From positions 31,309,025 to 31,373,024 of the forward strand of contig OX344763.1 of assembly GCA_947034895.1 (NCBI GenBank): a stretch of 64,000 nucleotides of DNA. Direction: 5' to 3'. A model generated the notes under the pieces. The model worked only from the letters and a program-made list of their open reading frames with translations, was not told the DNA's origin and made no database searches. Positions 56,538 through 64,000 of this stretch are shown in pieces. The first letter of the stretch is position 1. Each line of letters starts with the position of its first letter. The DNA comes from Rhytidiadelphus loreus. Taxonomy: Eukaryota; Streptophyta; Bryopsida; Hypnales; Hylocomiaceae. Position numbers and translations under genes: made by a program.

Positions 56538-59174
56538 ATGGGAGACACTGGAGGGGCTCCTTCGGGAGCCCAAGCCAACATGGAGGCCATACTTGGTGCC
56601 TTGGCGATGTTTATGGAGCAGCAGCAGAGAGGACACCCTGGTGGTCAAGGGGCTACCAAAGCTTTGAAGGGTGTCGTTGATAAGTGTGGAAGATTTGACG
56701 GAAAGAACATCACAAAGTTCTTGAGATCATACGTTTGTGAAATGGAGGTGCATCAAGTGTCAGAAGACCGCATGATGCAAACGTTCAGCTTGGCAGTTAT
56801 TCCCGAGATTCGTGAAAGAGTTGAAGAAATTCGAGGAGATGCTGCAAACGTGGTCTCGTGGTTGATGTTTGAGGAAAGACTACGGGACGAGTATTTTGAC
56901 GAAGACTCAGAAAGAATGACCAAGAGGTCTTTTCTCGATTGGATCGAACAACGGCCTGGGAATAATATGGGCCCAAATGAGTTGCTTCGAGACTTTGAGA
57001 AGAAATACAACCAACTACCTTTGGCAGAAAGACGCCTTCTTGATACTAGGAAGGCTGAGCTCTTTTTGCAAGCAGCTGATGATGCTTTGGAGGATAGACT
57101 TCTCTTACTTCTTGGTGATCGAACCACTGAAGGAGGTTTCACAAACGATTGGAGAAGAGTAGAGGAGACTGTCACTCTTGTCGCAAAGCAACGGAGGGTG
57201 AGATCTAGAGGTGTATCTGGACATATGGATGTTGTACCCGTACCAGTTACAACAACTCCAAAAACATCACTTGCGCCTACACCTTCAACATCAACTTTAA
57301 AGAAATCCAAAACAGTTGATGAAGGTGCTCTTGATGAACTGATCAAAGGCATTCGAGATCTGAGAGTAGAAATGAGCGAGTTGAAGAAGGTACGAGGAGT
57401 TCAATCATCAGATGGTGCAAAAACATTTACAAGAAGATGCATTTTTTGCGATGAAGAAGAGAGCCACAGTCTTCGAGGTTGTAAACCTTATGATGAAGCT
57501 CTGAAAGAAGGCACAGTTGTTTTTAAGGATGGAAAAATTCATGATGCAGCCACAAACTTGCCTCCAAACACTAACTTTGGCAAAGGAGGGATGAAGAAGA
57601 TCCTTGAAGACAAGATGGGGAGATCTAGTGGTCTACATGCCAAAGGTGTTGAAACGTTTCACGTAGAGGTGGAACAACAAGCAGTTGAGGCTTTGAAGGC
57701 TCCAGTTCTTGAGATTTTACGAAGAGGAGCTCAAGCCATCCGAAAGGCAACTGGTTGGGAAGATCCTGTTGATGCAGTTAGCATCAGAGCCTTTTTGGGA
57801 GAGATTCAAGGCAATAGTATGGAACAAGATGTCGTCGTTGAAGAGAAACGAGGGCGACCTATTGAAGAAGATGATGTGGAAGAGCCATTATCTAAAAGAA
57901 AACCTCATGGGCTCAAAGAAGGTGAAAAGGGAGAAGGTCCTGCTGCTCATATCCGACAGAGGCATGGGAAATCGCCTACTTTTGTTCATCCAGGAGATGA
58001 ACCACTTCCTAAGGAGATGTGGGAAGGTACAAGCCATGATAAGAAAGGGAAGGAAAAGGAAGATTCAAACAAAGGCAAGGGCAAAGCACCAGCTTACAAA
58101 CTGCAATCGGACATTGAATCTTCAATTGACATGAAGGGCATTCTAGAAGAGAGAATTCTAGATGCCAAGATTGAGTTTACATTGAGAGAAGCTCTTGGTA
58201 TTGCCAAGAAAGATTTTCACGAGCTTATCATTGATGTCATCAAGAGGAAGAGGCAGATGACAGCTGAGACAGTTATGGTACAAGCGTTGGATACTCGCAT
58301 GACAAAAGATGAAGAGACTGAGATCAGTCAAGTGTTTTCTATGATGTGCGATCCAATGTTTGAGGCATGTGAAGATGAAACTTACGAAGATGCAGAAGAG
58401 TTTTTTTCTGACGAAGAGTATTTTTCTACTGAAGAATATTTTACCGATGAGGAAGAAGAGGGAGAAGAAGATTTGTACACTTGTACTTGTGGACGTATGA
58501 GTTGTGAGAAGAATGATATTTCCAAAGGTGAATGCTCTATGGAATGTCAAGATGTGATGGAGAAGGAATTTGAGGGGGTGAAAGACTCTCATTCGACATA
58601 CAATAAAAAGATTGAGATGGAGGCAAATACCTATGAATGTGCAATTGTTCATAGGATGGAAGGAGAGATTGAAGAGCAAATGGATTACCTTCATCCATTT
58701 TGGGCAAGAGCCACCACCGAAACTCGTGTTAAGTTGGGGGAGTTGGATGAGTCCATTTTGGCTCTTGTAGATCATGGATCCGAGATTAATATTATGTCTC
58801 GAAAGATTTACGAGAGTGGCAAATGGCCAGTTGACAGAAATCATGGTTGGGTGATGAGGGCTGCCAACAATGGGCGAGGAGAGTTGTATGGGGCATGCCC
58901 AGCTGTACCAACAAAAATTGGAGATGTAGAAGTGAAGCAAAACTTCTTTGTGCAAAACTATGGAGTTTATCCAATAATTTTGGGTCAGCCATACATTACA
59001 GCATCGAGAATGGAGACAAAGGTGCTAGATGATGGGTCTCATTATGCTCGAATTCGGAGTTGTGATGGAAAAAAGTCGGTACAGTTTCTTACCGTGAAGC
59101 CCAACAACGAAAGACACCGAGCTCAACTTAGAGAAGGACCTTTGCCTACTTCTCTAGACTTTATGGATTTTTGA
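56538..59174 (+). CDS. gag-pro: Retrotransposon Gag-protease polyprotein, 878 aa
   Basis: Starts at the first ATG after the primer-binding site (MGDTGGAPSG). Residues about 60-210 form a retrotransposon Gag domain (FLRSYVCEMEVHQVSEDRMM, then WLMFEERLRDEYF). A zinc knuckle lies at 301-315 with Cys301, Cys304, His310 and Cys315, one residue longer than the classical CX2CX4HX4C. A long charged linker follows, including an acidic EEYF repeat near residues 620-645 and a Cys-rich patch. The aspartic protease active site is at 745-747 in LALVDHGSEINIMS: Asp-His-Gly instead of the usual Asp-Thr/Ser-Gly. The ORF ends FMDF-stop at 59172-59174. Antisense ORFs of 199 and 265 codons inside it are shadows. 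Confidence 0.93.
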   Translation: MGDTGGAPSGAQANMEAILGALAMFMEQQQRGHPGGQGATKALKGVVDKCGRFDGKNITKFLRSYVCEMEVHQVSEDRMMQTFSLAVIPEIRERVEEIRGDAANVVSWLMFEERLRDEYFDEDSERMTKRSFLDWIEQRPGNNMGPNELLRDFEKKYNQLPLAERRLLDTRKAELFLQAADDALEDRLLLLLGDRTTEGGFTNDWRRVEETVTLVAKQRRVRSRGVSGHMDVVPVPVTTTPKTSLAPTPSTSTLKKSKTVDEGALDELIKGIRDLRVEMSELKKVRGVQSSDGAKTFTRRCIFCDEEESHSLRGCKPYDEALKEGTVVFKDGKIHDAATNLPPNTNFGKGGMKKILEDKMGRSSGLHAKGVETFHVEVEQQAVEALKAPVLEILRRGAQAIRKATGWEDPVDAVSIRAFLGEIQGNSMEQDVVVEEKRGRPIEEDDVEEPLSKRKPHGLKEGEKGEGPAAHIRQRHGKSPTFVHPGDEPLPKEMWEGTSHDKKGKEKEDSNKGKGKAPAYKLQSDIESSIDMKGILEERILDAKIEFTLREALGIAKKDFHELIIDVIKRKRQMTAETVMVQALDTRMTKDEETEISQVFSMMCDPMFEACEDETYEDAEEFFSDEEYFSTEEYFTDEEEEGEEDLYTCTCGRMSCEKNDISKGECSMECQDVMEKEFEGVKDSHSTYNKKIEMEANTYECAIVHRMEGEIEEQMDYLHPFWARATTETRVKLGELDESILALVDHGSEINIMSRKIYESGKWPVDRNHGWVMRAANNGRGELYGACPAVPTKIGDVEVKQNFFVQNYGVYPIILGQPYITASRMETKVLDDGSHYARIRSCDGKKSVQFLTVKPNNERHRAQLREGPLPTSLDFMDF

Positions 59175-62100
59175 AATGCACACGTGGGGAGAGGGGAGCC
59201 ACGGGTGCAAAAAGATCAACGTCCTTTGAGTTCCCCGATGTACATAGTATTGGATGTGGATTTTTGAGTATGGAAGAGTGTGGTTTTGTGAGCTTCACAA
59301 GCGTGAAGAATCTAAACCCTATATATAAAAGGGTTGTAGGAAAAACGGAAAAAAAGTTAAAAAAGATGAAGGTGATTTCAGATGATGATCATATATCTGG
59401 GGTATTTGAAGAAGAAGGCATGGCAGATGACATATTACAAGTTTTGCATGCCTTACATATCGATGGAGAAGAAATTCGAGACAGTGAAGTTGTAGTTGAA
59501 ATTCATACCAAGTCATTGTATGATGAAGTGATGGAGATAGTATCAAAGGTTGATGAGTTTCAGAGCTACGGATTGAAACATGAGGCCATGGTGAATACCA
59601 AATACAAAACTGTGGCCAAGAAAGTTAAGCCAGTAGCAACTCAATTACCTTTTGATACCGATGACCATATCAGACAAGCGGAGAAGGAACCGGGTCTCAG
59701 AGAAGCAAAGAAGATCGGGCACAAATTTACAGAAGAGACTTTGAAAACATTGAAGATAGGAGGGGATAATTTCTTGACTGAGTTAGAGAGGAAGAAGTTT
59801 CAAAATATGCTTTTTAAGCATGGGAAGGCTTTTGCTTCTTCACCGGATGAGATTGGATGCGTTCAACCTGGTATAATAGCACCAATGGTAATCTTCACGG
59901 TACCACATGTACCTTGGGATTTAAAACCAATTCCGGTGCCACGAGCTCTACTTCCTAAATTGGTTGAATTGCTCAAAGAGAAGATGCGCATGGGCATTCT
60001 TGAACCTTCGATGGCTCCATATTCTAATCGATGGTTTACTGTACCAAAAAAGTCTGGAGCATTAAGGTTCATTCAAGACATGCAACCGGCGAATGGAGTA
60101 ACAATCAGAAACAAAGGTTCGGGACCTATTGTTGATGAAGTGGCAGAAGCGTTTGCGGGGCACGCTATTTATTCCATTGGAGATCTATACTCTGGTTATG
60201 ATCAATTTCAATTAGCTGCTGAGAGCAGAGATTTGACGACCATAAAGACTCCACTTGGATTGGTTAGAATGTGTACATTGCCTCAAGGTGCTACAAACTC
60301 AGTGGCACACATGCAAAATGCCATGAATCAAATCTTACGAGATTTTGTGCCTAAGAAGACAATACCTTTTGTGGATGACATTCCCATAAAAGGTTGCGAG
60401 GAAGTTGTCAAAGACTTGACTATTCAAGATGATGGATGTAGAGCATTTGTCAATGATCATATTGATGATGTAGAGAAAATCTTGACGAGACTCGAAGAAG
60501 TGGACTTGACGCTTTCTATTGAAAAATCAAAGTTTGGAGTTGAGGAGATTTTGGTGGTTGGCCATTTATGCGGACGATATGGAAGAAAACCTAACCCTGA
60601 GAAAGTAGATGCTATTGGAAGAATGAAGGCCTGTAGCAATGTCACCGAAGTAAGGAGGTTTCTAGGAGCATGCGTCTTCTATCAGATTTGGATTCCCCAT
60701 TTTGCTCACATATCAGAACCTCTTTACAAATTATTGAGGAAAAGAAACAAATTTGTGTGGCAACGTGAACAAGATATAGTCATGGAGGAGTTGAAGAAGA
60801 CTTTGAAATCACCACCGCTTCTAAAACAAGTTGATTATGAAAGCGGTAGACCAGTGATTATAACCGTTGATACAAGTCCGATAGCCATTGGATGGGCCGT
60901 TGGACAAGATGATGCAGAAGGGAGAAGATTTGCCATTCGATTTGGAGCTAGAATTCTTACAGAACGGCAAAGAGCTTATCCGCAAGTGAAACGAGAACTT
61001 TGGGGAGCGCTTACAGCGCTAAAAGCAGACAGAAACTACTTGATTGGAGCCAATGTCATATTGGAGACTGATTGCTTACCCCTACTTGGTATGATAGCCA
61101 ATTGTTCTTCACCGGATATTGCTATGCTTCGGTGGATTGCATACATCAAATCTCTTAATCCAGTTTTGGTGCACATTGCTGGAAAACAAAATTCACTAGC
61201 AGACATGCTTTCAAGAGCCAGATATTTTAATGAAGAAGAGATGATGGCTCATGAAGATTGTGAAGAACTTTTAGACGGTGGCTATGTATTAGCTACAAAC
61301 GGAGAGAGCTCTGCTAATGAAGTCTTACCATTCAATGAAGAATTATACGAAGGCAGGTTGAAAGAGATTGGCCTTTACTTGAGTACATTAAAGAGACAAG
61401 AAGGTTGGATGGATAAGACATACAAAGATATAAGACATCAATCTTATGGATATCTTTTGAGGGACGGATTTCTGTGGAAGAGGGCGAAAAGAAGAGATGA
61501 AATGCCGTTGAGAGTGGTTGGAGATTCCGAGACCAAATCCAAGGTTCTTCAAGAGTTTCATGATACACTTTGGGCTGGTCATAGAGGAGTTTGGGCTACA
61601 TATACCAAGATCAAAGAGCGTTATTGGTGGAAGGGGTTGTACAAAGACATTGAGGAGTTTGTTGCTTCATGCTCTGTGTGCCAATTGCAATCTAAAATTC
61701 GGCATAGAGATGAGTTACATCCGACATATCCGCCTTCCATTCATTTTCGATGGATGATTGATCTAGTTGCCATGCCGTCAGCGATGTGGGGCATGAAGTA
61801 TCTCGTTTTGGCTAGAGAAGAATTGTCAAACTTTGTGGAGGGAAGAGCTCTTCGAACCAAAACAACAGAAAATATCTGCCGTTTTATACTCGAAGATATT
61901 TTCAGTCGATATGGGAGTATTGGTGGAATGAGAGCAGACAGAGGAGAATTGAATGCAGCTGAGGCAAAGGATTTCTTCAACAGATATGGCGTTAAATTGA
62001 AGTTAACGACAGCTTATAATCCAGAGGCCAATGGCAAAATTGAGAGAGGTCATCCTCCTATTATTCAAGCATTGGTTAAAGCATGTAAAGGAAGGCCTAA

Positions 62101-62752
62101 TGTTTGGCCTAAACTACTTCCATTTGCTCTATGGGCTGACAGAACTACACATAGTTCAGTCACTGGATATATGCCTGTAGAACTTATGCATGGCCATAAA
62201 CCCATATTGCCTGCAGAGGAATTTGTTCCTTCATGGATATTTTTGTCGTGGGAGGATGGTATCAGCACACAGAGATTGCTTGAGCTTCGTATTCAACAAC
62301 TTGAGAGGTTGCCAGAAGACCATCAAATTGCATTGGAGAAGTTGAAATCTGCGCGGCTACACAACAAAGAAAGGTTTGACAGAACTCATCGATTGAGGGC
62401 AAGAAAAATTAAAGAAGGAGATTGGGTGTTGGTGTTCGATAGCACATTAGAACATCAACACAGCACAGTGAGGAAATTTGCCCGGAGATGGTTTGGACCT
62501 TATGTGGTAGTGACAGTACACAACAACGCCACATATTCGCTTCGAGAATTAGATGGAACTCCTTTGAGAATTCCTATTGCTGGCAAACGTATCAAAGTGT
62601 TTCGGAGAAGAGATGGAGAAATTTACAATGAAGATTTGAATGCTTTTTTACCTTTATCCCAGAATCAAGAGACGGAAGAAGAGGAGACCGAAATCGTAGT
62701 AGATGACCAGGAGGAATCAACTTGGCACATACCGGAGGATGTGCAGGTTTAG
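59132..62752 (+). CDS. pol: Retrotransposon Pol polyprotein: reverse transcriptase, RNase H, integrase
   Basis: This frame is -1 relative to gag-pro and is open from 59132; the first upstream stop is TAG at 59129-59131. The first residues read KCTRGERG after a TTG at 59171, and no ATG lies near the start, so it is probably reached by frameshift. Numbering residues from 59171: RT has GYDQFQLA, TPLGLVRMCTLPQGATNS and the catalytic FVDD (Asp402, Asp403, replacing YxDD). RNase H has Asp567 in ITVDTSPIAIGWAVG and Glu/Asp further on. Integrase has a zinc-binding His797-His804-Cys834-Cys837 and the D,D-35-E triad Asp864, Asp923, Glu958. A GPY-type motif (RWFGPYVVV) follows. The tail is acidic, without a visible chromodomain. 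All catalytic residues are present, so the element may be active. Confidence 0.94.
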   Translation, partial: RRTFAYFSRLYGFLKCTRGERGATGAKRSTSFEFPDVHSIGCGFLSMEECGFVSFTSVKNLNPIYKRVVGKTEKKLKKMKVISDDDHISGVFEEEGMADDILQVLHALHIDGEEIRDSEVVVEIHTKSLYDEVMEIVSKVDEFQSYGLKHEAMVNTKYKTVAKKVKPVATQLPFDTDDHIRQAEKEPGLREAKKIGHKFTEETLKTLKIGGDNFLTELERKKFQNMLFKHGKAFASSPDEIGCVQPGIIAPMVIFTVPHVPWDLKPIPVPRALLPKLVELLKEKMRMGILEPSMAPYSNRWFTVPKKSGALRFIQDMQPANGVTIRNKGSGPIVDEVAEAFAGHAIYSIGDLYSGYDQFQLAAESRDLTTIKTPLGLVRMCTLPQGATNSVAHMQNAMNQILRDFVPKKTIPFVDDIPIKGCEEVVKDLTIQDDGCRAFVNDHIDDVEKILTRLEEVDLTLSIEKSKFGVEEILVVGHLCGRYGRKPNPEKVDAIGRMKACSNVTEVRRFLGACVFYQIWIPHFAHISEPLYKLLRKRNKFVWQREQDIVMEELKKTLKSPPLLKQVDYESGRPVIITVDTSPIAIGWAVGQDDAEGRRFAIRFGARILTERQRAYPQVKRELWGALTALKADRNYLIGANVILETDCLPLLGMIANCSSPDIAMLRWIAYIKSLNPVLVHIAGKQNSLADMLSRARYFNEEEMMAHEDCEELLDGGYVLATNGESSANEVLPFNEELYEGRLKEIGLYLSTLKRQEGWMDKTYKDIRHQSYGYLLRDGFLWKRAKRRDEMPLRVVGDSETKSKVLQEFHDTLWAGHRGVWATYTKIKERYWWKGLYKDIEEFVASCSVCQLQSKIRHRDELHPTYPPSIHFRWMIDLVAMPSAMWGMKYLVLAREELSNFVEGRALRTKTTENICRFILEDIFSRYGSIGGMRADRGELNAAEAKDFFNRYGVKLKLTTAYNPEANGKIERGHPPIIQALVKACKGRPNVWPKLLPFALWADRTTHSSVTGYMPVELMHGHKPILPAEEFVPSWIFLSWEDGISTQRLLELRIQQLERLPEDHQIALEKLKSARLHNKERFDRTHRLRARKIKEGDWVLVFDSTLEHQHSTVRKFARRWFGPYVVVTVHNNATYSLRELDGTPLRIPIAGKRIKVFRRRDGEIYNEDLNAFLPLSQNQETEEEETEIVVDDQEESTWHIPEDVQV
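59167..59174 (+). promoter_or_regulatory. Putative -1 frameshift site at the gag-pro stop codon
   Basis: The gag-pro frame ends GAT TTT TGA. Slipping back one base on the T-run makes the ribosome read TTT TTG AAA TGC into pol without meeting a stop. The two frames overlap for only about 43 bp (59132-59174), which places any -1 event in this short window. The T5GA run is the best slippery candidate in it, although it is not a canonical XXXYYYZ heptamer. Confidence 0.5.
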
Positions 62753-62762
62753 AGGGGGTGAA
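62749..62762 (+). other. Polypurine tract
   Basis: TTAGAGGGGGTGAA directly abuts the TGTCG start of the 3' LTR and overlaps the pol stop codon region. Its purine richness and position fit the plus-strand primer. Confidence 0.8.
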
Positions 62763-64000
62763 TGTCGCACTGTAAATGCGTACATAGTGTAAAAATGCAT
62801 AGTAATACATTATTTCCATAGATTTGATTTTAATAATATAAAAATAAAGATGACATCATCCTTAGTAGCTTCAAGATGACGCCTTCTCACAATGATATGA
62901 GCCATCTATATAAGAATAGGTTATCATCTTAGAATGCCACCAAACTTGAAGTAGTTTCTTTATTGTATGTTATAGATTTCAGTATGTCGAATTGGAGGGT
63001 TTTTTCTGAGTCTCAGGATGAGGAGCCTCTACCAGAATCGGAGTTTGAGTTTTCGTTATCTCAACTACCGGCTCAACCTCTTCAACCGCTAGGTCTTTCA
63101 TTATCGCACGAGCGTCCTCAAGATGAATCTGGGCCTTCTCGACCGCCAAAGCAACCCCGTGTGGAGAAGCGATGGCACGGGAACCTACAGCGTAGAGCTC
63201 GAGCACTAGTGATCTTGTTGCAGGTTGGGTGTGTTGAACCTGGTACCCAAGAAGTGACATTCGAAGGGAGTTTTGAAGGTCTTAACGACGATCAATACTA
63301 TTGTATGGTCAGGCCTATTAAAGGGAGTCGCGGTCACCAACGATGGTTAGAGGGGCCGGTCAATCCCTTGACAAAGGTGGATCGTGTTGAGTTTGTTGCT
63401 ACTACCATCAAGCGAATTATCAAGTTCTTGAAGATGGAGTGAAGTTTCTTTGAAGACTTTAGTTTTTTACCTTTGAGAAGACATTTATTTTATGTTAGTT
63501 GTTTGTAGATTTCATTTTGGGTGTTGAAAATAGAGAAAGAAAAGATAGAAAGGAATTAATGAAATAGTTTTCCTTCTAGGTGAACTTGAAGTGAATTTTC
63601 TTTCTAAGATAAAGATAAAGAGATAGTTGTGGAGTCAAATAAGGGCTCAATTATTGATGTGAGAGCTTTGGGAGTGAGTTAGGGGCTGACCCCACTTGTT
63701 TGTGTGGTTAGAGTAGAGATAAGGTGGAGAAAAAAAGGGAACACTATTCATCTTCTCTCCCGTTGTGAGTTTAGAAAGGCCCGAATGTTTGAGGGCTCAT
63801 TGTGTTGTGAATTTGAAATATTTTGAAATGAAATTTGGAGGTGTTGTGTATCATGGTGTGTAGTTTTCAAATTGATCTCACTTGCTTGATTTGGAGTTGT
63901 GAAGCAAAAGTTGTGCTAGTTTGAGTGGAGGGAGGTTTGTTGCCTTTAAAATTAAGAGGCAGAGACTTCGACCGACCATAAAAGACGGACAGGTTCTTGT
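62763..64000 (+). repeat. 3' LTR, first 1,238 bp (truncated by the window)
   Basis: Starts TGTCGCACTG right after the polypurine tract and matches 54468-55705 at every place I compared. The missing part should extend to about 64779 if it is the same length as the 5' LTR. Confidence 0.95.
62984..63442 (+). CDS. LTR-encoded protein of unknown function, 152 aa (3' LTR copy)
   Basis: Same protein as the 5' LTR copy at 54689-55147, with the same ATG and the same TATA box 70 bp upstream (62907-62914). From this LTR it could be transcribed independently of gag-pol, running into downstream host DNA or ending within the LTR. No known domain recognised. Confidence 0.45.
   Translation: MSNWRVFSESQDEEPLPESEFEFSLSQLPAQPLQPLGLSLSHERPQDESGPSRPPKQPRVEKRWHGNLQRRARALVILLQVGCVEPGTQEVTFEGSFEGLNDDQYYCMVRPIKGSRGHQRWLEGPVNPLTKVDRVEFVATTIKRIIKFLKME

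Larger units (their letters stand above)
54468..64000 (+). mobile_element. Ty3-type LTR retrotransposon, nearly complete; 3' LTR cut by the window edge
   Basis: Order: 5' LTR (54468-56484), primer-binding site, gag-protease ORF, pol ORF (reverse transcriptase, RNase H, integrase), polypurine tract, then a 3' LTR from 62763. The RT-RNaseH-integrase order defines the Ty3 (Metaviridae) type. The LTR starts TGTCG and ends CGACA, a 5-bp terminal inverted repeat. By eye, the 1,238 bp of 3' LTR present match the 5' LTR at a constant offset of 8,295 bp with no indel, so the insertion is young. Both main ORFs are open. If the 3' LTR is full length, the element would be about 10.3 kb. A 5-bp target duplication on the left would be AACGT, but the right side lies outside the window. 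No chromodomain is visible after integrase. Confidence 0.96.

Noticed and set aside
58158..58955. 265-codon antisense ORF inside gag-pro
   Set aside because: Shadow of the gag-pro frame with no domain resemblance. The 199-codon antisense ORF at 56753-57352 is rejected for the same reason.
1..64000. CRISPR arrays, prokaryotic operons, tRNA or rRNA genes
   Set aside because: No regularly spaced repeats, no operon-like gene packing, and no cloverleaf with both A and B boxes at proper spacing were seen.

Overview
The window is nuclear DNA from a land plant: spliced genes with introns of about 70-2,000 bp, AT-rich intergenic DNA, telo-box promoters on ribosomal-protein genes, a kinesin-like calmodulin-binding protein (KCBP), a plant GDSL esterase, and a Ty3-type LTR retrotransposon. 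An apparently intact intraflagellar-transport gene (IFT70/TTC30) points to a lineage that still makes flagellated sperm (bryophyte, lycophyte, fern, or cycad/Ginkgo) rather than a flowering plant. The sequence does not fix the species.

Layout. 1-4.2 kb: AT-rich, no gene, one SINE-like element (~2.76-2.94 kb) and local repeats. 4.2-9.6 kb (-): IFT70, 20 exons, 665 aa as reconstructed. 10.9-12.1 kb (-): a small SWIB-domain gene broken by a one-base frameshift and by a 583-bp hAT-like MITE inside its second exon; its 3' end also sits in an inverted duplication that forms a hairpin. 13.3-15.5 kb (+): GDSL esterase/lipase, five exons. 16.2-24.9 kb (-): a large NT-C2 (EEIG1/EHBP1-type) protein, nine exons, 1,176 aa, with a coding minisatellite and a duplicated exon. 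28.2-28.7 and 33.1-33.5 kb (-): two practically identical intronless genes for ribosomal protein eS12 with telo-boxes upstream. 36.8-46.0 kb (-): KCBP (MyTH4-FERM-coiled coil-kinesin motor-calmodulin-binding tail) with a GA-rich leader. 47-54.4 kb: AT-rich, no recognisable gene. 54.47 kb to the window end (+): a young LTR retrotransposon whose 3' LTR is cut by the window edge.

The host genes are unrelated housekeeping or cytoskeletal genes and do not form a pathway, though IFT70 and KCBP are both linked to microtubules. The most unusual items are: (1) a 152-codon ORF wholly inside the LTR of the retrotransposon, present in both LTRs, just downstream of the LTR TATA box; (2) gag-pro and pol in different frames, meeting at a T5GA sequence that suggests -1 frameshifting at the stop codon; (3) the SWIB pseudogene, where removing the MITE and one copy of its 8-bp target duplication restores the SWIB frame across the gap, next to a SWIB-derived foldback that resembles a proto-miRNA locus; (4) the same palindrome, TTACCGG-N5-CCGGTAA, about 170-210 bp upstream of two unrelated genes.

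Exon boundaries were read by eye from GT/AG sites, reading phase and remembered protein families. No alignments or database searches were run.
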